A DNA stretch of 64,000 nt from Acinetobacter sp. ANC 4648 (GTDB lineage Bacteria > Pseudomonadota > Gammaproteobacteria > Pseudomonadales > Moraxellaceae). Of the stretch, positions 53,863 to 61,504 are shown piece by piece. Location: positions 124,001-188,000 of the forward strand of contig NZ_NEGI01000001.1 in NCBI RefSeq assembly GCF_002135345.1, in the 5' to 3' direction. The translations under genes were made by a program, and so were the position numbers. Under the pieces are notes generated by a model. It ran no database searches. It was not told the origin of the DNA and saw nothing but the letters and a program-made list of their open reading frames with translations. Position 1 is the first letter of the stretch, and every line of letters begins with the position of its first letter.

Positions 53863-54695
53863 ATGGATCTATTCAATGTACAAAAGTTAGATGACAATCT
53901 ATTTCAAGAACAAAATATACGATTGTTTGGAACACACTTAATGGGTGGGCCATGAGTAGGACAAGCTTTAATGCAGCGTCTAAAACGACTGATCACTCTA
54001 CACATTCTTTATATGCTTATTTTATTCGTAGTCGTCGAACAGATTTATCAACTCTCTTAAAAGTAGAAAACTTAAGAGATGGAAACAGCTTTTCAACTCG
54101 GCAAGTTCATGCTTTACAAGAGGATCAAATTATATTTTCGGCAATAATTTCCTTTGCATATAAAGCGAAAGGTTTAAACTATCAAGTCAAGCAGCCTAAT
54201 TACCCAGATCCAAATAAGCTCAGACCAGAACAACAACTTAAATAAATGATCTACAAAGATATTCTAGAATCCATACATTCGATTTTCATGCGCCAATTCT
54301 TTCTAAAAATATATCCAGTACCGTCATTTAACCCATTCAAACCGATTAAATCAGAAACAAATGATGCAGAATACTTTCAAATTTTTGAAACGCTTCCCGA
54401 TGGACTAGATTCTAGAATAATGCATCAGGCTATTGCTGCATATTATTCTGACTATAATCTTCTCACAGCATCTCTTTCACCACATGGTTTAAGTTATGCT
54501 ATCGGTGACACGAGGAGTAATAGCCTAGAACATATTATTTATTTTCATCATGACCTTAAAGTAGATGGATAGGTACTTGATGATATGAATGTGATGACTT
54601 CTAGCCAATCTAGAGGGCTTAATGCGAGATTTTAGCCCACTATCTTAAAAGGAAGCATTGTATATTCTGTAGATCAAATTCAACTTTTATTATAA
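53863..54695 (+). pseudogene. tesB: Decayed acyl-CoA thioesterase II (tesB)
   Basis: Conceptual translation follows TesB across the whole region but in pieces. N-terminus MDLFNVQKLDDNLFQEQN is in one frame to a TGA at 53953-53955 and on to VGQAL; after a one-base loss near 53969 it continues in the next frame as NAASKTTDHSTHSLYAYF, LRDGNSFSTRQVHALQ and GLNYQVKQPNYPDPNKLRPEQ, ending at TAA 54243-54245. It resumes in frame as LPDGLDSRIMHQAIAAYYSD and TASLSPHGLSYA, then hits TAG at 54570-54572 (probably a lost Trp), TAG at 54633-54635 and TAA at 54693-54695. At least four disruptions mean the gene is inactive. Confidence 0.85.
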
Positions 54696-54849
54696 ATCTG
54701 ATGATAAAAAATTATTAAATTTTTAATCTTTACACGCTAGCTCAATACTTTTAATCCGAATCGGCTAGAATGAGCAGATGTTGTAATATTTTCAACACAA
54801 TGAATCTGACGAAGCACAAAAGGACTTTGTCTTGTATGAGTAAAGATCA

Positions 54850-55215
54850 ATGACGGATCAAATTGCAATAATATGCCCTAAATGTGGATCTACAGAAGTC
54901 GAAAAGCGTAACCACGAACAACTCCTCCAAAAAACAGGTGGTGTTTTACTTTCAGCAGCGGGTACAACAGCGGGCACTGTCGGTGGTGCTGCAACTGGTG
55001 CATCTATTGGTGCTGCGATTGGAACCGTTGCAGGCCCACTCGGTGTAATTATGGGGGGAACTGTCGGAACTTTTATCGGTGCTATTAGTGTCGGTATTAC
55101 TGGTGGTTTCTTAGGACATCGCTTTGGTAAAAAAGCGGGTGAAGTGGTGGATAAAAACATTTTTTTGGACTATCAGTGCTCCAAATGTAAATATCGCTTT
55201 AAAGATCAAGGATAA
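54850..55215 (+). CDS. Glycine-zipper membrane protein with terminal zinc-ribbon halves
   Basis: Protein of 121 residues with an unusual plan: CPKCGSTEVEKR at residues 9-20, then two long Gly/Ala-rich membrane segments with glycine-zipper spacing (GTTAGTVGGAATGASIGAAI and GTVGTFIGAISVGITGGFLG), and a second CxxC near the end (YQCSKCKYRF). The two CxxC pairs could join into one zinc ribbon on the same side of the membrane. No homologue with known function comes to mind. It is a single gene with no operon. Confidence 0.75.
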   Translation: MTDQIAIICPKCGSTEVEKRNHEQLLQKTGGVLLSAAGTTAGTVGGAATGASIGAAIGTVAGPLGVIMGGTVGTFIGAISVGITGGFLGHRFGKKAGEVVDKNIFLDYQCSKCKYRFKDQG

Positions 55216-55283
55216 AATTAGGTATAGCCGTAGGTCTAACATTAAGAAAGTTAGTCTTGCAACTAACTTTCAAGCAGCCTGCT

Positions 55284-55883
55284 TTATCTAACAACTATCA
55301 ATTTTTCCACGACTTCACCGAGTCGTTTTCCTTGCTCAGTACATAGTGCCTTCTCATCTTGACTTAAACCCAAGTCATGTCGTGGACCACTGACATGACT
55401 TGCACCATACGGTGTACCACCAGATTTAGTATTGGATAAAGCTGGATTGGCATTGGTTAACCCCATAATTAACATGCCGTGATGAAATAATGGTGGAAGC
55501 ATGCTTAATAAAGTACTTTCCTGCCCACCATGCATAGAACCCGATGCTGTAAACACACACGCAGGTTTATTATGTAACGCCCCATTCAGCCAAAGGCTAG
55601 TCGTCTGATCCAAAAAATACTTCATCTCAGAAGCCATATTACCAAAACGTGTAGGTGAGCCTAAGGCCAAACCAGAACAATGTGCCAAATCATCCAAACT
55701 ACAGTAAATATCCCCTTCTTCTGGAATACTGGCTTCCGCTTGCTTCACAACCGTTGCAATATTAGGAACAGTTCGTATTTTTACTGCTATTCCAGATGCT
55801 TCAACACCGTTAGCAATCAAATGGGCCATCTCTTTAGTAGAACCATATTTACTGTAATACAGGACAAGAACGTAAGGTTGCAT
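55284..55883 (-). CDS. wrbA: NAD(P)H:quinone oxidoreductase (WrbA family)
   Basis: Flavodoxin-fold FMN enzyme reducing quinones by two electrons, 199 residues. The FMN phosphate loop is YYSKYGSTKEMA, the isoalloxazine contacts are in GSPTRFGNMASEMKYFLDQT and TASGSMHGGQEST. The family's C-terminal GTPYGASHVSGP block is kept. The open frame reaches a TTG at 55898; the ATG at 55883 is the natural start. It is convergent with the gene before it. Confidence 0.93.
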   Translation of the reverse strand: MQPYVLVLYYSKYGSTKEMAHLIANGVEASGIAVKIRTVPNIATVVKQAEASIPEEGDIYCSLDDLAHCSGLALGSPTRFGNMASEMKYFLDQTTSLWLNGALHNKPACVFTASGSMHGGQESTLLSMLPPLFHHGMLIMGLTNANPALSNTKSGGTPYGASHVSGPRHDLGLSQDEKALCTEQGKRLGEVVEKLIVVR

Positions 55884-55999
55884 CTTCTTAATAATCAAAC
55901 ATGAAAAAGAAAACTATACGGTATTTTTCTGATTTTTTGGTTAAGCTGTTACTCTAAAAGCAAATAAAGATGCTGAAAATACGTTGAGACTGATACTTT

Positions 56000-57244
56000 A
56001 TGGTAGATCTACTAAAAAAACTTCCTTTTTATAATAAAACTTGGTTTCAATTCGTTCTTTTCGTCATTCGTCGTTTTGAAGCCGATCGTTGCCGTGAACA
56101 AGCGGGTTCACTGACCTACACGACACTATTTGCTGTGGTTCCTATGCTAACGGTTTTTTTGGTGATTATTTCCTCCATTAAAGCCTTAGAACCTGCACGA
56201 CAACAATTACAGCAGTTGATTTATAGTAATTTTTTACCAAAAACAACCATTGCCTTTGATAAAGCCTTTAATGCATTTACCGAGAAATCCAGTAACTTAA
56301 CTGTCATTGGGGTACTATTTTTATTCGTGACCACTGTCATGATGCTGACCAGTATTGAAACAGTATTTAATCGGATCTGGCGTGTACAAGAAACCCGTAA
56401 TGGTATTGTGGGCTTTATGCGGTATTGGACTATTATTTCTTTAGGACCCATTCTACTTGGAAGTGCTTTTGTGATTTCATCAACACTGGCATCGATGAAT
56501 ATTTTAAGTAATAATTTTTCTGGCTATCAAGTGGATGGTACCTTCACCTTCTGGATTCTTTCTTTTGCCCTGACAGCACTCGGCTTCTTTACGCTCTATT
56601 GGACCATTCCCAATCGCAGCATCCCGATTCAAGCTGCAGCAATTGCAGGTTTATTTGGTGCAATCGTTTTCGAGCTCTTGAAAAATCTCTTTGGTTTTGT
56701 TATGACCAATTTCACCAGTTACACCATCATTTATGGTGCCTTTGCCGCAATCCCCATTTTTCTGCTCTGGATTTTCTTGTCATGGAATGTCGTGCTGCTA
56801 GGAGTTGAAATTAGTTATGCACTGACTGCATTTCATACTGGTAAAGTACAAGCACGACATCCCGTACTGATGCTGTTAGATATTTTGGAATTATTCTACA
56901 AAAAGCAACAGACTGGAAAAACTGTAACCGATGCTGAAGCTTTAAATATTTTAGGACGTGCTGAAATTGGTCGTTGGCCAACGTATGTACTATTACTTGA
57001 AAAACAAAATTTAGTTAGACGCACCGATAATAATGAATATGTTTTGGTCCGTAATCTTAACCAAGTAGATTTCTGGTCATTCTACACAGCTCTACCTTAT
57101 ACCTTGCCACGTCGTGAAGATATTCAAAACATTCATAATGATGATGCTTGGATGAAACGTTTAGGTCCTTTATTCGTCGAATCAGATGAATATTTGGCTG
57201 CTAAACTCTCTATTCCACTGGCGACTATTTTAGAAGAAAAATAA
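56000..57244 (+). CDS. YihY/BrkB family inner-membrane protein
   Basis: Polytopic membrane protein of 414 residues, six predicted helices in the first 280, followed by a cytoplasmic winged-helix-like C-domain (AEALNILGRAEIGRWPTYVL). The family signature AGSLTYTTLFAVVPMLTVFL near residue 40 and YGAFAAIPIFLLWIFLSW near 250 are present. Older annotation calls it ribonuclease BN, which is incorrect for this family; function is unknown. Confidence 0.9.
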   Translation: MVDLLKKLPFYNKTWFQFVLFVIRRFEADRCREQAGSLTYTTLFAVVPMLTVFLVIISSIKALEPARQQLQQLIYSNFLPKTTIAFDKAFNAFTEKSSNLTVIGVLFLFVTTVMMLTSIETVFNRIWRVQETRNGIVGFMRYWTIISLGPILLGSAFVISSTLASMNILSNNFSGYQVDGTFTFWILSFALTALGFFTLYWTIPNRSIPIQAAAIAGLFGAIVFELLKNLFGFVMTNFTSYTIIYGAFAAIPIFLLWIFLSWNVVLLGVEISYALTAFHTGKVQARHPVLMLLDILELFYKKQQTGKTVTDAEALNILGRAEIGRWPTYVLLLEKQNLVRRTDNNEYVLVRNLNQVDFWSFYTALPYTLPRREDIQNIHNDDAWMKRLGPLFVESDEYLAAKLSIPLATILEEK

Positions 57245-57248
57245 AAAT

Positions 57249-57281
57249 TGTACTCAATTCAAAACCTTTGAATTGAGTACA
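57249..57281 (+). terminator. Terminator of the YihY gene
   Basis: Perfect 15-bp stem TGTACTCAATTCAAA / TTTGAATTGAGTACA with a 3-base loop, 5 bases past the stop, followed by TTATTT. Confidence 0.8.
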
Positions 57282-57571
57282 TTATTTCACAGCAATCACC
57301 AAGCTACCTTCTCGAATATTTTATTCCAATCTATGAATATGGCTGAACGCGGATATTGACCGTGTTATCATCAAAAAAAATCGAAAAGTCTTAGTAAATA
57401 ACAACAGCGCTTAAAAGTAATCAACAGAATTCAATATGGACTAATTACGAAACATCTGGAAAGTCTTAGCTTAAATTTAGGCCATATCCATGCAATTACT
57501 GTTATTAATATTTAAATATTGAATGGAATTAGCTTGTATCAATTTTAGAAATTGTATACGTAAAAATTTGC
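57282..57571. other. Spacer upstream of the DUF389 gene
   Basis: About 290 AT-rich bases with no gene that I can support; the only clear signal is the promoter at its right end. Confidence 0.45.
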
Positions 57572-57577
57572 TATAAT
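57570..57577 (+). promoter_or_regulatory. Extended -10 promoter of the DUF389 gene
   Basis: TGCTATAAT forms an extended -10 (TGnTATAAT) about 30 bases before the ATG at 57606. No -35 at standard spacing; the nearest TTGTAT is 14 bases away. Confidence 0.55.
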
Positions 57578-57605
57578 TTATACAAAGATTCATTTCACTG
57601 AGAAA

Positions 57606-58754
57606 ATGATGAAAAAAAAAGAACAAGATATTCCGACCATTATTATTGATGAGCACAACCCTGATCAAAACAAATATGAGCTGTTAAAAGAAAAGCTTAG
57701 ATATAAACAGGCCTTACGCGAAAACTCAAAAAAAATTGACCATAAACAGGTTCGCTTAAATATTCAGGCAGATGCACTGCCTAGTAAAACCTTCTTCATT
57801 ATGAATGCATTGGCTGCGGTTATTGCTGGATATGGCTTATTGGCTGATTCTACAGCAGTAGTGATCGGTGCAATGCTAGTTGCCATGATGTTAGGTCCTA
57901 TTTCAGGGATTGCATTGGCCTTAATTGATGCACGCTGGATCTTATTAAGAACCTCATTAAGCACCTTATCTTTGGGTGTAATCATGATTTACAGCATTGG
58001 GGTTATAATGGGGCTCATTCATTTTGACCTCCCTATCACCAATGAAATTCTCGCACGCACCAAACCAACGACCATTGACTTAATGATTGCCTTGGCTGGT
58101 GGCGCAGCTGGTGCATTTGCGGCTGTTTCCCCGCGCTTGTCTGTTGCGGTGGTGGGTGTTGCTGTGGCAACAGCATTGGTACCACCTTTAGTGGCTAGCG
58201 GCATTTTGTTAGCACATGGCCAATTGCAAAATTCTGCCAATGCCTTTTTGCTTGCCTTTACCAACATGATCGCCATTCAAGTGAGTTCCTCTTTGGTTTT
58301 ATGGATTGCAGGCTTTAGACGTGGCGCAGATGATGAAGTAAATAGTATTTGGGGATTCATTAAACGAAATAGTATTAGCTTAATCATCCTAATTCTTTTG
58401 GCCGTTTATTTAACCCTCAACCTCATTCAATCTGTTCAAAAACAACTCTATGAAACTCAAATCAAGCAAGAAATTACCCAAAATTTAAATGTAAATAATA
58501 ATGTTATCGATATCGTTACATTTGATCCACGAAATGACTTTACTTTAGTCCGTGCCAGTATCCGTGGTGATACCGCACCAACATCTACTGAAATTGAAAA
58601 AATTAATACTCAACTGGCTAAAGATCGCAGGGGTCATCCATCCTATCTACAAATCCGATTTATTCCTGTACAGATTATACAAACACAGCCTCTTAATACA
58701 GTTGATCTCAATGTTCAAGAAGCTCAAGAGCTTTCAATTGAAACTGCAAATTAA
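57606..58754 (+). CDS. DUF389 / TIGR00341 family membrane protein
   Basis: Membrane protein of 382 residues with about six helices in the DUF389 core (FIMNALAAVIAGYGLLADST; AVVIGAMLVAMMLGPISGIA; GGAAGAFAAVSPRLSVAVVG; ATALVPPLVASGILLAHGQ). An N-terminal charged 60 residues and a C-terminal soluble domain flank it. The family is widespread in bacteria and actinobacteria and no transport or enzyme function is established. The start can be either of two adjacent ATGs. Confidence 0.87.
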   Translation: MMKKKEQDIPTIIIDEHNPDQNKYELLKEKLRYKQALRENSKKIDHKQVRLNIQADALPSKTFFIMNALAAVIAGYGLLADSTAVVIGAMLVAMMLGPISGIALALIDARWILLRTSLSTLSLGVIMIYSIGVIMGLIHFDLPITNEILARTKPTTIDLMIALAGGAAGAFAAVSPRLSVAVVGVAVATALVPPLVASGILLAHGQLQNSANAFLLAFTNMIAIQVSSSLVLWIAGFRRGADDEVNSIWGFIKRNSISLIILILLAVYLTLNLIQSVQKQLYETQIKQEITQNLNVNNNVIDIVTFDPRNDFTLVRASIRGDTAPTSTEIEKINTQLAKDRRGHPSYLQIRFIPVQIIQTQPLNTVDLNVQEAQELSIETAN

Positions 58755-58850
58755 TATCTAAAAAATTTAAACACTAAAATCATCAGCGCTTTCACTATTC
58801 AAAATGGCGTTGATGATTGCTCCCCCCTTACTAGCTACTGATCATTTACA

Positions 58851-58884
58851 AAAAAATGGACTCAATCCGAAGAAAGAGTCCATA
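58851..58884 (-). terminator. Terminator of the FAH-family gene
   Basis: ATGGACTC / GAGTCCAT 8-bp stem with a 12-base loop, followed on the minus strand by a T-run (A-tract 58851-58857), about 28 bases after the stop. Confidence 0.75.
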
Positions 58885-58911
58885 TCCATTTTTAATCAAT
58901 TTAATTTAAAA

Positions 58912-59550
58912 TTATTTTACAAATGTTTGCCAAATAAAATCTTGAGTTTGCCCATTCAAAGTCATTGTCAGTTGATCACCTGCCGCCAATGCTGCGACAC
59001 CTGCTGGTGTACCAGTCATTACCACATCACCAACTTCTAAAGTAAACACTTGACTCATATCTGCCAGTAAATGACCAATATTAAAAATCAACAATGCCGT
59101 GTCACCTTTTTGGCGAACCTCATCGTTTACTTTCAAATCAAACGTAACTTGATCCCAAGCTTTAACTTCTTTTACATCAACCCAATCTGCCAAAACACAA
59201 GCACCATCAAAAGCTTTAGCTCGTTCCCAAGGCTGACCTTTTTTCTTTAAGTCGTCTTGCAAGTCACGTAAAGTTAAGTCTAAACCTAATGTTACCGCAC
59301 CCACGGCCTCAAGTGCTTTTTTTGGATTAGTTTCGCCTTTTAAAATGTGATCAATCCGTAAGGTAAATTCACATTCAAAATGACAATCTCCCCAAGCTTG
59401 ATTCCAGGAAATACCTTCTTCCAATGAAATTAAGCTACTAGGTGGTTTAATGAATAATACAGGACGATCAGGAATGGGATTGCCTAATTCTTTGGCATGA
59501 TCTGCATAACTACGACCGACACAGATAATTTTGGATGGACGTGTATTCAT
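58912..59550 (-). CDS. Fumarylacetoacetate hydrolase (FAH) family protein
   Basis: Hydrolase/isomerase/decarboxylase fold, 212 residues. Conserved parts: KIICVGRSYADHAKELGNP at the N-terminus, PVLFIKPPSSL, metal-binding acids in CEFTLRID (E-x-E) and VGAVTLGLDLTLRDLQ, and GDVVMTGTPAGVAAL at the end. It resembles the YcgM/YisK group acting on acylpyruvates or oxaloacetate. The frame is open from 59592 but ATG 59550 has AGAAGGGA upstream. Possibly co-transcribed with the next gene. Confidence 0.9.
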   Translation of the reverse strand: MNTRPSKIICVGRSYADHAKELGNPIPDRPVLFIKPPSSLISLEEGISWNQAWGDCHFECEFTLRIDHILKGETNPKKALEAVGAVTLGLDLTLRDLQDDLKKKGQPWERAKAFDGACVLADWVDVKEVKAWDQVTFDLKVNDEVRQKGDTALLIFNIGHLLADMSQVFTLEVGDVVMTGTPAGVAALAAGDQLTMTLNGQTQDFIWQTFVK

Positions 59551-59595
59551 AAGCTTCCCTTCTGATTTCACTTGGACACAATTAAAACTCAATAA

Positions 59596-60096
59596 CTATT
59601 TTTTAAATGTATTTTCAAATACGTTTTGATCTGTAGGCGATGCAAAAGCACGTTTAGGTACAATTATCACAGTACGATTTTTTAATTCAATCATATAGGT
59701 CAATTTACCAATTACAAAACTTTGCACGTCTGTGTAGTTAAATTTTTGTTTGGGACGACCACTGTTAAATAGCTCGGCATAATCTTGGAATAATTCGATG
59801 CCTTGTTCACTTTTACCAAATTGATATTTTATAAATTGGCGCTTAAACATCATTGGTAGAAACCAATAACGCATCACTGCTTGCAAGACCAAGAAAAAAC
59901 TACCCAAGGCAATATAATATCGCCCGACACCTTCCATGCCCAAATAAAAACCCCAAAGTAAGATTGCGATACTCACCAATGGCGTCAAAAATCGAGTAAA
60001 TTGTTTTTTACCAAAAGTAGCCAATTTAAAGCCATCTTGTGATTCTTCTAAATTTAGATAATAACGTATTGCTAATGCAGGCGTGTTGTCTGACAT
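59596..60096 (-). CDS. YcxB-like membrane protein
   Basis: Protein of 166 residues with two adjacent membrane helices (FLTPLVSIAILLWGFYLGME and YIALGSFFLVLQAVMRYW) and a C-terminal soluble beta-domain with FNYTDVQSFVIGKLTYMIEL and IIVPKRAF, the pattern of YcxB-type proteins. Function unknown. ATG at 60096 chosen (MSDNTPALAIRYYLN) with AAAGAAACT upstream; ATG 60117 and TTG 60123 are alternatives. It lies upstream of the FAH gene on the same strand. Confidence 0.75.
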   Translation of the reverse strand: MSDNTPALAIRYYLNLEESQDGFKLATFGKKQFTRFLTPLVSIAILLWGFYLGMEGVGRYYIALGSFFLVLQAVMRYWFLPMMFKRQFIKYQFGKSEQGIELFQDYAELFNSGRPKQKFNYTDVQSFVIGKLTYMIELKNRTVIIVPKRAFASPTDQNVFENTFKK

Positions 60097-60312
60097 AGTT
60101 TCTTTAACACATTTCATATTCAAGATACCAAGATCTTACACCAAATTTACTGCTTTCTTCATACTGGATGTAAAGTTTTCAAGGTAGTTTAATAGACACA
60201 CTTTGGAATTAATAATGTGATATTACAGAACATAACGGATAGTTAATTGTTATAAAAAAATAAAGCTATAAGAGATGTTAGCAAATCAAATACTGACCTA
60301 AATGACAGGCAC

Positions 60313-60339
60313 AAAAAAACCGCACTTGATGCGGTTTTT
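60313..60339 (-). terminator. Terminator of tRNA-Arg (distal copy)
   Basis: AAACCGCA / TGCGGTTT hairpin with CTTGA loop, then T7 on the minus strand; 16 bases after the tRNA 3' end. Confidence 0.88.
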
Positions 60340-60354
60340 CAGTTTTGATCAAGT

Positions 60355-60431
60355 TGGTGCGCTCAGAGAGATTCGAACTCCCGACCCCTTAGTTCGTAGC
60401 CAAGTGCTCTATCCAGCTGAGCTATGAGCGC
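60355..60431 (-). tRNA. tRNA-Arg (ACG)
   Basis: 77 bases including encoded CCA. Acceptor GCGCTCA / TGAGCGC, D-stem GCTC / GAGC, anticodon stem CTTGG / CTAAG around loop CTACGAA, and T-loop TTCGAAT. The ACG anticodon reads CGN arginine codons after A34-to-inosine editing. Identical to the copies at 60938 and 61064. Confidence 0.96.
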
Positions 60432-60449
60432 GACGTCTTGATGGAACGC

Positions 60450-60477
60450 ATTATACGCCTTTTTATATCTTTAGTAA
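60450..60477 (-). promoter_or_regulatory. Candidate promoter of the distal tRNA-Arg
   Basis: TATAAT (-10, 60450-60455) with TTACTA 16 bases upstream (60472-60477), about 19 bases before the tRNA 5' end. Confidence 0.5.
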
Positions 60478-60566
60478 GGCCTTTTTTTAACTTTCAAAAT
60501 TAAATGCTTAGTATTTGGACAGACTTTAAGTTTTTGAGCAATGATTAAGCACAAACTAGTCGTATT

Positions 60567-60764
60567 CTATTCAACATGCCTAATTTCGAGCTGCTCCATA
60601 CACCCCGCACAGAAAGTAACTAGCTCACCTTCCACACTTTGAAATTTTAATTCATACACAAAACCGAATAATTCAGCATTACAACCATCACAGCATTTCT
60701 GTCTCAAGTCGCAAGTGAATTCGAGATACTGATAAATATAATAACCATCCGTATATTTTTGCAT
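60567..60764 (-). CDS. Small cysteine-pair protein of unknown function
   Basis: Protein of 65 residues with two CxxC-type pairs (KCCDGCNAEL and TFCAGCMEQL), spaced like a small zinc-binding module. No family recognised. It sits between two identical tRNA-Arg genes on the same strand. ATG at 60764 chosen; the frame is open to a TTG at 60782, and an AGGG lies only 2 bases from the ATG, so the start is uncertain. Confidence 0.5.
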   Translation of the reverse strand: MQKYTDGYYIYQYLEFTCDLRQKCCDGCNAELFGFVYELKFQSVEGELVTFCAGCMEQLEIRHVE

Positions 60765-60902
60765 ATCCCTATTATTCAGCAATATTAGTCTTATATGCTT
60801 ATTTTAGAGGATTTAACTCAGAAAGTGCTCAGCCGAAAAATACTAAACGACAGAAAATGTCGCAGTATACAAAATATAAAAGATGTTAAACTTTTTAGAC
60901 AC

Positions 60903-60925
60903 AAAAAAACCGCTAAAAAGCGGTT
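60903..60925 (-). terminator. Terminator of the tRNA-Ser/Arg operon
   Basis: AACCGCT / AGCGGTT hairpin, then T7 on the minus strand, 13 bases after the second tRNA-Arg. Confidence 0.85.
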
Positions 60926-60937
60926 AATTGTTCAAGT

Positions 60938-61014
60938 TGGTGCGCTCAGAGAGATTCGAACTCCCGACCCCTTAGTTCGTAGCCAAGTGCTCTATCCAGC
61001 TGAGCTATGAGCGC
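60938..61014 (-). tRNA. tRNA-Arg (ACG)
   Basis: Identical in all 77 bases to the copies at 60355 and 61064. Third member of the Ser-Arg-Arg transcript; terminator directly downstream. Confidence 0.96.
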
Positions 61015-61063
61015 AAACTTGTGTTGCCTTTAACGGCGTTCGTTACATACATGAATAATTTAT

Positions 61064-61140
61064 TGGTGCGCTCAGAGAGATTCGAACTCCCGACCCCTTA
61101 GTTCGTAGCCAAGTGCTCTATCCAGCTGAGCTATGAGCGC
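61064..61140 (-). tRNA. tRNA-Arg (ACG)
   Basis: Identical 77-base copy, anticodon ACG, encoded CCA. Second in the Ser-Arg-Arg transcript; 49 bases before the next copy. Confidence 0.96.
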
Positions 61141-61155
61141 ATTTCAAATTATTCG

Positions 61156-61247
61156 TGGCGGTGAGGGAGGGATTCGAACCCTCGGTGGGCTTTAAGACCC
61201 ACGCTCCCTTAGCAGGGGAGTACCTTCAGCCACTCGGCCACCTCACC
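61156..61247 (-). tRNA. tRNA-Ser (GCT)
   Basis: 92 bases with encoded CCA. Acceptor GGTGAGG / CCTCACC, anticodon stem CTCCC / GGGAG around loop CTGCTAA (anticodon GCT, reads AGC/AGT), long variable arm (GCGTGGGTC to GCCCACC), T-loop TTCGAAT. Heads the tRNA operon. Confidence 0.96.
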
Positions 61248-61260
61248 GTAACGAGCCGCC

Positions 61261-61289
61261 ATAATACAAACTAAACACCCATTCTTCAA
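61261..61289 (-). promoter_or_regulatory. Sigma-70 promoter of the tRNA-Ser/Arg operon
   Basis: TTGAAG (-35) and TATTAT (-10) with a 17-base spacer; the discriminator is GC-rich (GGCGGC), as in stringently controlled stable-RNA promoters. Confidence 0.75.
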
Positions 61290-61504
61290 GTCACATTTGC
61301 AAAAAATCTGCTTTTTTTAATCAATCATCTATTTTTTAAACAATTTTCGGCTTTTCTCAGTACTTTTTTGCATAAAACCATGCTGTACGTCCCTGCTAAT
61401 TCTAAAATTCAAACAGAAAACACAATATTGCAATCATTTACGTGCAGTCTCACTCTGCATGACTTATGCTAAACATAATCTTCTGACATGAAGCCAAAGA
61501 CATT

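Noticed and set aside
53952..54572. Two separate small hypothetical genes (97 and 108 residues)
   Set aside because: Both are fragments of the same broken tesB and are reported as one pseudogene.
60795..61010. 71-residue plus-strand frame ending with an IRTPDPLVRSQ-type sequence
   Set aside because: Its end is the antisense translation of tRNA-Arg, a well-known false gene call.
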